From NCBI GenBank assembly GCA_943735955.1, contig OX030963.1, positions 2,106,931-2,170,930 on the forward strand: a stretch of 64,000 nucleotides of DNA, given 5' to 3'. The notes below the pieces were generated by a model. It did not search any database. It was not told where the DNA came from and worked only from the letters and a program-made list of their open reading frames with translations. How positions within the stretch are numbered: position 1 is the first letter of the stretch; every line of letters begins with the position of its first letter. Of the stretch, positions 37,911 to 49,544 are shown piece by piece. The stretch is from Piscicola geometra. Taxonomy: Eukaryota; Annelida; Clitellata; Hirudinida; Piscicolidae. Made by a program: the position numbers and the translations under genes.

Positions 37911-38105
37911 CTACAAATAGATAGATCGGAAAAAATACAAAGTCAAATAGATAGATCGGAAAAAATACAAAGTCAAATAGATAGATCGGAAAAATACAAA
38001 GTCAAATAGATAGATCGGAAAAAAAATACAAAGTCAAGTAGACAGATGAACAGATAGGAAAAAAAATACAAAGTCAAGTAGACAGATGAACAGATAAGAA
38101 AAAAC
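37911..38105. repeat. 28-30-bp tandem repeat with ATAGATAGATCGGAAAAAATA
   Basis: Five to six copies of a unit combining AAATAGATAGATCGG and AAAAAATACAAAGTC; later copies change to GTAGACAGATGAACAGATA. Sequence on either side (37210-39340) shows no gene. Confidence 0.8.
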
Positions 38106-39339
38106 ACATAAGCAGACAGACTGAAAAATCCATGCAAATGAAGGAATATCTATGCCCAGTAGAGTCTGATGTCTGAAAGGCCATGATCTCTTGAAGTGGA
38201 AGAGTGGTCTGAGGAAATGAAGAATAGTTATAGTAGTATCATCATCAGCAGCATCGTTAGCACCGATAATAGCTTTGATGAAATATGAATCGGATTCTTG
38301 CAAATAAAAAAGATAGAAAAATAAATAATAATAAATACTGAAAATAAAAACTATAACGTTGAGAGTGGTATAGAAAAAACAATTATATTAACGTATATAT
38401 AATAATAAATAATATAATAAATATAACAACTAATAACAAACGCTGGGCGTAATATGATAATTTCAGATTGTGAGTGCACTAAAGGTTTCACGACCATTAG
38501 TAGCAATGTTAAGAACAGCTATTTATGAGGTTTTATCATAATTATTAGTTTTATTATTATGAAAACATAATATTTTAAAAGAGTATTAAAGATATTTTTA
38601 CAAATAGAAAATATTAGTAAAAGTTTAAGGGTAATTTGAAGGAACGTTTTTATATATTTAGAACCAAATTATTCTAGACGGAGCTTCAAAAACATGAAGG
38701 TGTACTAGTTTTTATGATCAGAACGATCAAACAAAAAACCATTTTTTCTTCAAAAGGAATAAAAATGTTGGAAGCAATCATGAGTAAGCGAAAGAGTGTG
38801 TTAAGCGCAATAAAAATGATTGGAGTGATGATGATTATGATCTTGAACTGTAGCGCGTTCCATCAGTACAAGTCATTCTTGAGTACATAGCTGTGAGACT
38901 AATACTAATACTACTACTAGTAAAGGAATGGTGAAGTTGTGGAATTGTAAATAAAAAAAGTATTAAAAAAGAGTTTGGATAAAAAGAAAAGAATGAATGG
39001 ATGAATGAAAGAGTGATGGATGGAAAAAGAGTAATGGAAGGATAAAAAAAAAGAAATAAAAGTATAAATAAAAGAAATTATAAAAAAGATGAAAGACAAA
39101 AGGTCAAGGGATATGATATTGTGCAGTTGTGTGCACACAAGTACCTTTAGGAAATTATGATTTGGCAGTGGCACTTAAAAGGTATTACAACTAAGCACTT
39201 AATCATCTTTTCATGCTTTGATAAGTTCCTTGCTTTGTTTGTAAAAATGATTTTGTATTGATTTAAAATCAATTAGTCTCTCATTAATATCAAAAATGAT
39301 TATTTAAAATTCATAAAAATTGAATTCGTTGACCCGCTT

Positions 39340-39617
39340 GAATGTCTCAACTTCCTAGAAGCGTTCAAATTCATCTAAAATTCATCCAAAGCACTGATCA
39401 TAAACCATCCAAACGATCCTCAAATCCAGTATCCACTCCTCATTTCCTCATTATCTCCAACAACCCCCATCTTTCTCCCCTTTCTCTAAACTATCACCAT
39501 CCTTCTTCCCCATTTCCAAATAACCCCTCATCCTTCTTTCCCCCCTTCCCTAACAACCAACAACTACCCCCTAAACACCATCCACCCATCCAAACACCAT
39601 TCACCCCTCCAATCTCC
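39340..39617. other. C/T-rich sequence leading into the polypyrimidine tract
   Basis: Increasingly pyrimidine-rich sequence with no acceptor-framed exon. Its open plus frame is a consequence of base composition. Confidence 0.4.
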
Positions 39618-39743
39618 TCCTTCTCTTCCTCCTCCTCCAACTCCTCCTCTTTCTCCTTCTCCTTCATCTCTTCCTCCTTCTCTTCCTCCTCCTTTTTCTC
39701 TTCTTCCTCCTCTTCCTCCTCTTCCTCCTCCTCCTCCTCCTCC

Positions 39744-39774
<31 letters not shown>

Positions 39775-39978
39775 ACTCCTCGTCCCCTTCCTCATTCTCT
39801 TCTTCTTCTTCCTCTTCTTCTTCCTCCTCTTCTTCCTCTTCCTCCTCCTCCTCCTCCTCTTCTTCCTCCTCCGTCTCCTCCTCCTCCTTCTCTTCCTCCT
39901 CCTCCTCCTCCTCCTCCTCCTCTTCCTCCTCCTCCTCCTCCTCCTCCTCCTCTTCCTCCTCCTCCTCCTCCTCCTCTT
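39618..39978. repeat. Polypyrimidine tract (TCC/TTC)n
   Basis: About 360 bp composed almost only of C and T on the plus strand in TCC and TTC units, with only a few purines. Its translations (poly-Ser, poly-Arg/Lys or poly-Glu) are artefacts. Confidence 0.95.
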
Positions 39979-40189
39979 CAGAGCAGACACTCACTCAATC
40001 TTTCTCGAAAGTTTGACTGCCTTTCGAGAAAGATTGAATCTCATTAAATTGATGATTATTCATGAAGTTGATGTTTTCGATGAATGCTAATTAAGTTGTT
40101 ATTGTAGTTGTTGTTGAGGTAAATGTTGCATTTCGTTTAGTTGATTAGCAGTCTGTTGAGTTTGACCTCAACCAGCTGCCCTGCCAGGC

Positions 40190-40335
40190 TCTTGAGTCAG
40201 TTCTCTTGTGTTCTTGCCCAGCCCGTGCACTGCCCTATCTGGGCTGGGCAGTCTATCCAGAGATGAGTTGTTGTCTCCTGGGCCGTCTTGAAGAGTCTGC
40301 ACAGGTCCTCTTGGCTTAGACCTATTTTTGTTGTT
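40190..40335 (-). mobile_element. Non-LTR retrotransposon remnant (C-terminal RT zinc motif)
   Basis: The minus strand reads GLSQEDLCRLFKTAQETTTH, then LWIDCPAQIGQCTGWA. The pattern Cys, two residues, a position usually Cys (here Phe), then E-T-x-x-H-x-x-x-D-C-P is the Cys/His motif found near the C-terminus of many LINE reverse transcriptases. No RT catalytic segment is present nearby. A short domain call from one fragment remains tentative. Confidence 0.45.
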
Positions 40336-40599
40336 GTTGTTGCCGTTGTTGTTAATGTTGAGATAGTTACCGTACTCATTGTTATAAGACAGTGACGTCA
40401 TGGAGTTTAGCGATTAGTTGTCTCAAACATGGCAGACGACCGTCTTCTTAGCAACGGGGGACCAGCGTATAAACAACGGAATGGTATCTAGGGAGCATAG
40501 ACCATGGTATCCAAGTGTTTGTTGCCATAGCAACACGCTGTGTTGTCTGGTAGAACTAATCGCCGCAGGAAGCTTGAAATAAAACTTAAATACCCCGTG

Positions 40600-40835
40600 C
40601 TATAAGACTACTACTACTACTTGTACTGCTACTACTACTACTAATACTACTACTACTACCACCACCACCACCACCACCACTACTACTACTACTAACACCA
40701 TCACTACTACTACCACCACTACCACCACCACCACTACTACTAACACCACCACCACTACTACTACCACCACCCCCACCAATAAAACTTCCACCACCACTCC
40801 CACCAACACTACTACTACTACACACTCATCAACAC
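40600..40835. repeat. CTA/CCA trinucleotide repeats
   Basis: Blocks of ACTACTACT and ACCACCACC alternate over about 230 bp. Confidence 0.9.
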
Positions 40836-41034
40836 ACACTTGTTACTTTTCCGATTAATTTTCTCCGAATAAGATTTGCCAGGCAGGTCCTTAAAAAGCA
40901 GGCCTATTTATTAATCAGATAATAGCTTTTATAAATAACCTACAAGTTATTGGCTATAACTAATGCCTTTAAGAATTATCAAGTTCATACTGATATTAAC
41001 TTCATATTTGGATTCATATTTATCAATTATTTAT

Positions 41035-41345
41035 AATAATAATTATTATTTATTAAAATAATTATTATTTATTAAAATAATTATTATTTATTAAAATAAT
41101 TATTATTTATTAAAATAATTATTATTTATTAAAATAATTATTATTTATTAAAATAATTATTATTTATTAAAATAATTATTATTTATTAAAATAATTATTA
41201 TTTATTAAAATAATTATTATTTATTAAAATAATTAATATTTATTAAAATAATTAATATTTATTAAAATAATTAATATTTATTAAAATAATTAATATTTAT
41301 TAAAATAATTATTATTTATTAAAATAATTATTATTTCCAAAAATA
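41035..41345. repeat. 19-bp AT-only minisatellite
   Basis: About sixteen copies of ATTAAAATAATTATTATTT, with a block of four copies near 41230-41310 changed to ATTAATATTT. The unit is nearly self-complementary. Confidence 0.9.
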
Positions 41346-41749
41346 ATTATTATTCTTACCTTGATGCAGACAATTCAGTTCACATCCACTTGTCGACCTT
41401 GTCTTCTTGGAGCCGAGTAATAGAGCATTTGAAAATAAATATTCACATTAATATTCATTATAAACTAATTAATTAATTAATTAATTATATTTATGAAAAT
41501 TAAATGGCTATAATAATGGTGAAGAGAATTTGTTCACCAAAAAAGTTCAAAGTACATTTTGAAATAATAAGAATACTAATGGTAATGATCTTGTGAGTAC
41601 AAACTAGAAAGGGTAAGAGAAAAGTGTAAAAAAATACAAATCATAAGAAATAATGATGATAAATAAAATAAAAATATTATTATTATTATTAATTCAAATC
41701 AAAGGCTTGAGTACAAGATTAGGATATTAAATTAATGAGAAACAATAAA

Positions 41750-42110
41750 ACGATGGATGGATGCATGGGTGAATGGAGGGATGGATGACTGGATGGATGG
41801 ATGGATTGATGGATGGATGGATGGATGGATGGATGGATGGATGGATGACTGGATGGATGGATGGATTGATGGATGGATGGATGGATGGATGGATGGATGG
41901 ATGGATGGATGGATGGATGGATGGATGGATGGATGGATGGATGGATGGATGGATGGATGGATGGATGGATGGATGGATGGATGGATGGATGGATGGATGG
42001 ATGGATGGATGAATGAATGGATGGATGGATGGATGAATAGATGCATGGATGGATGGATGGGTTCATGGATGGGTGGATGCATGGATGCATGGATGGATGC
42101 ATGGATTCGA
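41750..42110. repeat. (GATG)n microsatellite
   Basis: An array of about 85 tetramers with internal duplicated blocks carrying GACTGG and GATTGATGG variants. Confidence 0.95.
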
Positions 42111-42660
42111 ATTAGTAGATTAATACTTCCCTAGCACCTCGTGACGACGATGATGATGATGATGATGACGATTGTCTCGTTACGTCAAAAGGCACCATGA
42201 CGGTGCAGACTAAACTATTCACAATTACACTTAAACACTCCACAATTACCTCTAATTATCCTCTCTCCCACGCCTCTTCACATTCCTTACCTGTGAGTCC
42301 ACGCACACATCCACGCACACATCCATGCACACATCCATGCACACATCCACACCGACATAACCATTTCCACACAAACATAAAAACATATTCCTAAATTTGC
42401 ATAAACATAATTTCTAAGAACGGTTTTGAATAAATTATAAATAAATAAATGATTTTAAATATGACTTCAACATATAAAACAGGCTTCATTACAATATGAT
42501 TATGGATAAGAAGTCTATACAATCAACACTTTTGTATTAGTTTCCATTTATACTCTCTCCTACATGTCATATAATATAGTATAAATGATAAAGAAGTTAT
42601 ATGTTATAGCTTATCGTTTATAAGTTATATGTTATCACCATCATATAACAACTCCAGGGC

Positions 42661-42667
42661 TATAAAA
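42661..42667 (+). promoter_or_regulatory. TATA box candidate for Wnt5
   Basis: TATAAAA preceded by CCAGGGC, 290 bp upstream of the first possible Wnt5 ATG at 42951. Pyrimidine-rich sequence about 30 bp downstream could be a start site. This is inferred from motif and place only. Confidence 0.4.
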
Positions 42668-42950
42668 GATCATTTTGCCTTGACAAGCTTTACTTCTCCC
42701 CGCTTTGGTGTGTGGTGAAGATTTTTTGTCGTTTTTTAGACTGGTTCAAATCTTAGTCATTCGTATTTTATTAGAATTTTAAGTTTTAAAATGTGTAAAA
42801 AAGCGAGAAATATTGGAATTGGTCAACGTTGTTATCTTTTTTAACTTTTTAACAAAAACAGTTACCTAGCCTGGTGCACATTGATAACCAATGGTGGTGC
42901 AGGGAACCCAAGAATAAGAGCTACAGAGAGTTGAAAGAGACGTTGTGAAG

Positions 42951-45900
42951 ATGCTGTTGTGTCGCAAGTCAGAAATCACCTCGACAACCTATGTTGAGAT
43001 GATTGAGGATTTGAAGCCGTCATCATTATCACCACCACCATCATCGCCATCACCATCACCATTATCATCCTCTTCTTTATCATCTTCATCATCGTCATCA
43101 TCATCATCATCGTCATCATCATCATCATCGTCATCATCATCATCGTCATCATCCTTTTCATCTTTTCCACGACAAGCCATCCTGGCTTGTAAATGTCTTC
43201 TTGAAAACTCGTTCTCATCATCATTGACTCCTCCCCTGCACCCTTGCTACCCTTCCACCACTCCACTACAGCCCCCTTCATTACTACCATCCCCCTCATC
43301 GTCTTCTGCATCATCTTATGCATCATTATCACCAACATCATCATCATCATCTGCATCTTCATCTCCATCATCAACGTCATCATTATCCTCTCCATCAATC
43401 ACTCCTACAATTTCAATAGGTGTAATTCATCAAAAAGTAATAACGGAAGCATCATCATCATCACTCACAGCATCATTATCAAATACTTCATCTTCCTTTC
43501 TTCCTTCATCACATTTATCATCAGCATCAAAACATTTATCATCATCATCACCATCACCATCACTATCATCAACCCCATCATCACCATCACCATCACTATC
43601 ATCAACCCCATCCTCACAACCCCGACTTAAAACCAAATCAATTCTTAAGACATCATTTCCTTCTTTTCCAATAAAAACACAAACGAAAAAAATAGAAAAA
43701 CTACTATCATCATCGCTTTTTTCACCATCACAATCATTACTATCATCCTCACCACCATCACAACCACCATCATCACCATCTCTTTTATCCCTTCTTTTTT
43801 CTTTAATTTTCCTTCTCTCCATCCCGCCTGTCAGTGGCAATTACGGACTGTGGTGGTGAGTGTTTTAGTTACTACAGTTCAGCATCAGCCTTCCCTATCA
43901 CCCCCTAATGCATTAAATGCCCTTTCAAAGTTCTATTGTCATTACTTATTATTGGAAGCTATTAATTATTGTTTTTCCTTTTTACTTTTTATTTGTTTAT
44001 TATTATTTCATTTATTTTAATTATTAATGGTTTTATAAGGATGATTGGGCTTTATATAATGAGACTTTCTTATTTAATGCTGCAATTATAACTTCTTTCC
44101 TTCACCCCACCCACCCACCCACCCACCCACCCACCCACCCACCTACCCACCCACCCACCTACCCACCCGTAAAGTAACCTATTAAATCTAATTTCACACA
44201 TTTAAACAATTAATCATTAAAAACTCGAAAACGCTTTTGAGTTAAATTCAATTAAAACTGCAAAAGCAGACAGGCAGGCAGGCGTGAGGGGGGGGGAGGA
44301 AGCCACTTAAGAGGGGCACAAACTATTTTGATTAGTCTCAATTACGGAGGCAGCAACAACTGCTCCTAGCTGACTCTCTCCCGTCCATTTCGCTTCAAAA
44401 CTCTTTTCTAGAAAGAGAAATATTCCAGGAAAAGGCCGCATTAGTCTCTTACAAGATTCCATTCGAAAGTTTTCATTTAAATTTTTTCAGAAACATTTTT
44501 TTTCGAAACGTCGTTTTAGACTTTCGATTATGACAATTGTGACTTGTTGCCTTTTGTCGAGTTGAATGGCGATTTTGAGGAATTTAAAGTGGGCTTGGAG
44601 TGAGCACCTAAGTTTTTTCTAAAGATATATTCCAACTAAAAATAATTGATTAAAATTGCAGAAAAAATTCAAATTTAAATTAAACCCGTTATGTTACTTG
44701 AGATTTTTTTCAAAATTCCACCATTAGATTTCATCACAATTACACTATTATATCCCATCCCATCGTTAGATCCACTCGCATTCCACCATAAACCACCATT
44801 GTACCCGATCCTCATTCCACCCTGACACCCCCACAACTCCCCTCCCCCTAAACCACCTTTCCCAACTCTCACCCAAATCCACCTTTGACCCGCTTCATCA
44901 CACACCTTCTCTCTCTTTTACGTCAATTTTTCAAAGCGTTTTTCACACCGTAGAAGCAAGCAGGCATGATTAATGGCGTGGTCTCCTTCAGGCAAACTCC
45001 TCTAATTGCATATTTCACTCTCGTGTGTGTGATGTGTAGTATTATTATAATAGGGTGTAGTATTAGTATAGGGTGTAGTATTAGTATAGGGTGTAGTATT
45101 AGTATAGAGTGTAGTATTATTATAGGGTGTAGTATTATTATAGAGTTTAGTATTATTATAATGTATAATACAATTTAAATTTTAAATATAATTATCATTT
45201 AAAATATAATTATAATTTACAATACTATTCTGAAGTTTAATATAATTATAATGCATAATATAATTATAATATATATTAAAGTTATAAAATTTTAAAAAAG
45301 TTTATTCATTATATTTAAATTTAATATTTACGTACACAGAAATAAGTATAAAAGTTTTATGGTATGTCATTTTTCATAGATGTTTGTATAATAGAGCGCG
45401 TATGTTGTTGGAAATGTGGACTTGGTACGTTGGTTAAGGTAACCGTTATTAGTTGAGTGCCCAAGGCAAAAGAACTAAAGTTACTTAGAGTAGGGATGGA
45501 TGGATGAGTGGGTGGATGGATGAATGAGTGGGAGGATGGATGGATGGATGGATGGATGGATGGGTGGTGGGTGAATGGATGGATGGGTGGATGGATGGAT
45601 GGATGGATGGATGGATGGATGGATGGATGGATGGATGGATGGATGGATGGATGGATGGATGGATGGATGGATGGATGGATGGATGGATGGATGGTTGGTG
45701 AATGGTTGGATGGATGGATGGATGTATAAATGGATAGATAGATTAAAAGTGGACCATGTAATTCAGCGTGAAAAACTAACAAATGTTTATGAGTTAGTCG
45801 TAATAAAACAAAAATGCCACCACAAAGATAACTAATCATAATAAACAACAAGAAAACATAAGCAAAAAGATGCAAATATACAAAAAGCTAACCGGATCAA

Positions 45901-48900
45901 AGAATACAAACTCTTTAAGGCTATCAACACAGCCATCTAGTCCATTAGCACCTTCGCGAGTTTCTTGCTACCATCATCTTTATCAGTTGTATCGGAAACT
46001 AATGTAACTTTGTAAGATTGTATCTTTTGTATCGGAAACTAATGTAACTTTTAAGATTGTATCTTTTGTATCGGAAACTAATGTAACTTTTAAGATTGTA
46101 TCTTTTGTATCGGAAACTAATGTAACTTTGTAAGATTGTATCTTTTGTATCGGAAACAAATAGATATTTGAGTTTGTAAAAATAAATGTCTAACTCAAAT
46201 ATTAATATCTTTGAATATAGTTTATAAAAAATTTAAATTTATAGCTTTTAATTTAAAAGCAATTAATAATGTTTAATTTGTTCGGTCAAAAGCGATCACA
46301 TTAGCCTATCCAAACCACTCTACAAGCACTCGAGACTGCAAAGAGGCTTCAGCATAGATGTATTTAGACGGCAATCCCAACTACTACCACGACTACTATT
46401 TCTACTATGACTTCTACAACCACTACCACTATTTCTGCTACAATTCCACCATAACTACTATCACTATCCCCCTCTCCTTCCACCCCCTACCTCCCTCTAC
46501 CACCACAGGTCTCTTGGCTTACCTAACAACCAATTCAACAACCTCGACACTTCATCCACTTATCCAGCCACATGGAAGAACAGTTACTATGACAACAGAA
46601 TCCGTCCCAGAGAAATGAGGGGGGTGGCCGATGGGAGGCTGAAAAAAATGGGGAAGAAACCGTCATCATCATCATCATCATCACAACCCAAAGAAGGGTG
46701 GGATGGTGCTAAGAAGAGAATGGGTGAAAGAGGGGTTGAGAATAAAATGGGTGATGGGAGGAGGGTGGATGGTAGAATGGGTGATGGAAGGAGGGTGGAT
46801 GGTAGAATGGGTGAAGGAAGGATGATAGAAGGAAGGATGATAGAAGGAAGAATGATAGAAGGAAGGATGATAGAAGGAAGGATGATAGAAGGAAGGATGG
46901 GAGAAGGGAGGATGGGAGAAGGGAGGATTGGAGAAGGGAGGATTGGAGAAGGGAGGACTGGAGAAATGAGAGAGGTGTACAGAGGTGTTTCGTGCAACCA
47001 GCTGAGCCCGTTGAGTCCACGCCAGAAGAGGTTAATAAAAATATAAGTTTAATCAAATTGAAAAGTTGATAGCAATATAAGTTTTATTACACGAATCTTA
47101 TCAAATCGCTTCGAACACACAACGCTCTTCAACGCCACTGATTTAAAAAATTCAAATAAAAATAAATCAAATCTATTTAAGCTAACACCATGTTAGTAAA
47201 TACGCCACGAGTGATAATCAAACCCACGACCTTTGATTCAAATCCTTCAATCTAAACCCTTCAATCCCAATTCATCCATCCCCATTCAATCCTAACCCTA
47301 TTCCCCCCGCCCCCCCCCGAAGGTTCTGTAGTCTCTACGAAGACCACATGCTGGCGGTGAAGCAGGCGACAGGCATGGCGATCCACGAGTGTCAACGGCA
47401 GTTCGAGAAGCGGCGGTGGAACTGCAGTGTCGTCGATGCTGAAAGCGTCTTTGGAAGCGCCGTCAGCGAGAGAAGTTGGTTTTTGTTATGTGGTGGCGGC
47501 AGGAGTGAAGAGGGGGTTAAAACAGTTTTTAGAAATAGTTTTTAAAAAGATATTATTTAGAAAAAAATTTAATGAAACATTTCTCTATTCTTTTGTTCAT
47601 CTTTTGCACTTTTGTTCTCTTCCCCTCTTTTTTTCCACTCATCTGATCTCTCTTCATTAATTTCAGTTATCTATCCACTCACTCTCACATCATCACTGCC
47701 CTCTACCCTCCTTTACTCTCACACCACTTCTACCCTCCCCCATCAACCTCTTCCCCCCCTCCCCATCAACCTCTACCCCTCACCCCTCCATCAACCTCTA
47801 CCCCCCCCTCCATCAACCTTTACCCCCTCCCCCATCACCCCCCCCTCAACCTCTACCCTTCCTCCATCAACCTCTACCCCCCCCCTCTCACAGGCACCAA
47901 GGAGTCAGCGGTCGTGCATGCGTTGATGTCGGCAAGTCTCCTCTTCTCCGTCAGCAGGGCCTGTCGTGATGGCGAGTTGTCGAGGTTGGGTGGGGGGGTG
48001 TTTGAGGGGGGAGGGGGGGTGTTTGAGGGGGGAGGGAGGGAAAGGGGGTGATGATAGGCTGGGAATGAGTGGGGTGAGGGAGGGGAGGGGGAGAATAATG
48101 TTGGAGAGATTGATTGTAGTTTGGTGGAATAGAATTATAGTGTTTATCTTAATTAATTATGAAGATTATATGAAATTATAGTAGTTATGGTGATAGAGGA
48201 ATGGAAGTTATGGTGATAGAGGAATGGAAGTTATGGTGATAGAGAAATGGAAGTTATGGTGATAGAGAAATGGAAGTTATGGTGATAGAGGTATGGAAGT
48301 TATGGTGATGATCATGGGGATGTTTGAAGAAGGTAAAGATCCTTTAAAGCACGATGAATCAACTTTTCATCCACTAAATCGACCACGCAGATGTGGTTGC
48401 AGCCGCAAGCGACGTCCAAAAAAAGCTATCCACCCAGAGTGGTTGTGGGGTGGCTGTGGTGACAACACCGACTATGGCTACAAGTTCGCATCTAGGTTTG
48501 TGGCGAGTTGAAAAAGTGGGGGAGAGGGGAGGGGAAATGAATAGATAGGGCTTTTAAATTTACTAAACGTTTCCACAATTCCCCAAACTTCCATTTTACC
48601 CCAAAAATCATTCGTACCTACCCTCAACCACCATAAACCACCATAAACAACCTTGAACCACTCAAAAACCACCTCAACCGCATCCCAACCTTCTTAACCC
48701 ATCCCCCTCAACCCCCTCAACCCCAAAAGTACTCCAAACCACCTAAAAAACCACTTAGAAACGACCCTCCAAACGACCACAGATTCGCAGACATTCGAGA
48801 GCAGGAGAAAAACCACCCCAGGAAGAGCGACGGATTGTCGAGAATGCTGGTGAATCTGCATAACAACGAAGTGGGCAGAAGGGTGAGTAGTTTGGGGGGG

Positions 48901-49468
48901 GGTGGATGGGGAGTAGTTTGGGAGGGGGGGGAAGTGTGAGTAGTTTGAAGAGTAAAGTGGAGAGAGGGATAAGAAAAAGGGGTTTTTTAGAAACAAACCA
49001 TCAAAGACCTGAAAACATTTTAGTGTTTGTTGCTGTGAATATTCATTTGGCCTTCTGAGAGAAAATCAGAAAATACTTTCTCGAAAGTTCTATGAAGAAA
49101 TCTAATGGCAAAAGAGAAGAGGAAAAGATGATCAAGCTAGTGAAATTGTGAAGGGATGATGGAAAGATGATGATGAAGAGATGAAAGAGAAATGATAAAA
49201 GGATGATGGAGCGAGGTGGTTTGGACCGGGAAACCTCGGGAGTAAGCGGGTGCAAGTGGAGTGTCTTAATGAGAGGATTCAGAATGTGAATTGATGGCTG
49301 GAGATCAAAGCACCTGCACTGCCTCACCCCTGCATCTCTGTGAGTGTGAGTGAGTGCTCTCATCAAGTCATGAACTAACAAATTAACACTTCTGAAAGAA
49401 TATGCCTTTAAGTTTGTGTGTGTGTGTGTGTGTGTCGGTGTGTGTCGGTGTGTGTGTGTGTGTGTGTA

Positions 49469-49544
<76 letters not shown>

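Noticed and set aside
39342..40016. Ser-rich plus frame and Arg/Glu-rich minus frames
   Set aside because: A consequence of the pure pyrimidine tract; no start context, splice site or unique sequence supports a gene.
41719..42134. Long frames on both strands over the GATG array (HPSI and WMDG repeats)
   Set aside because: Microsatellites of period 4 without stops are open in all frames. No flanking unique coding sequence exists.
46358..46618. Plus frame rich in Tyr/His/Thr before Wnt5 exon 2
   Set aside because: It overlaps exon 2 in another frame and is made of CTA/CCA triplets. The phase-correct acceptor at 46508 gives the WWSLG reading.
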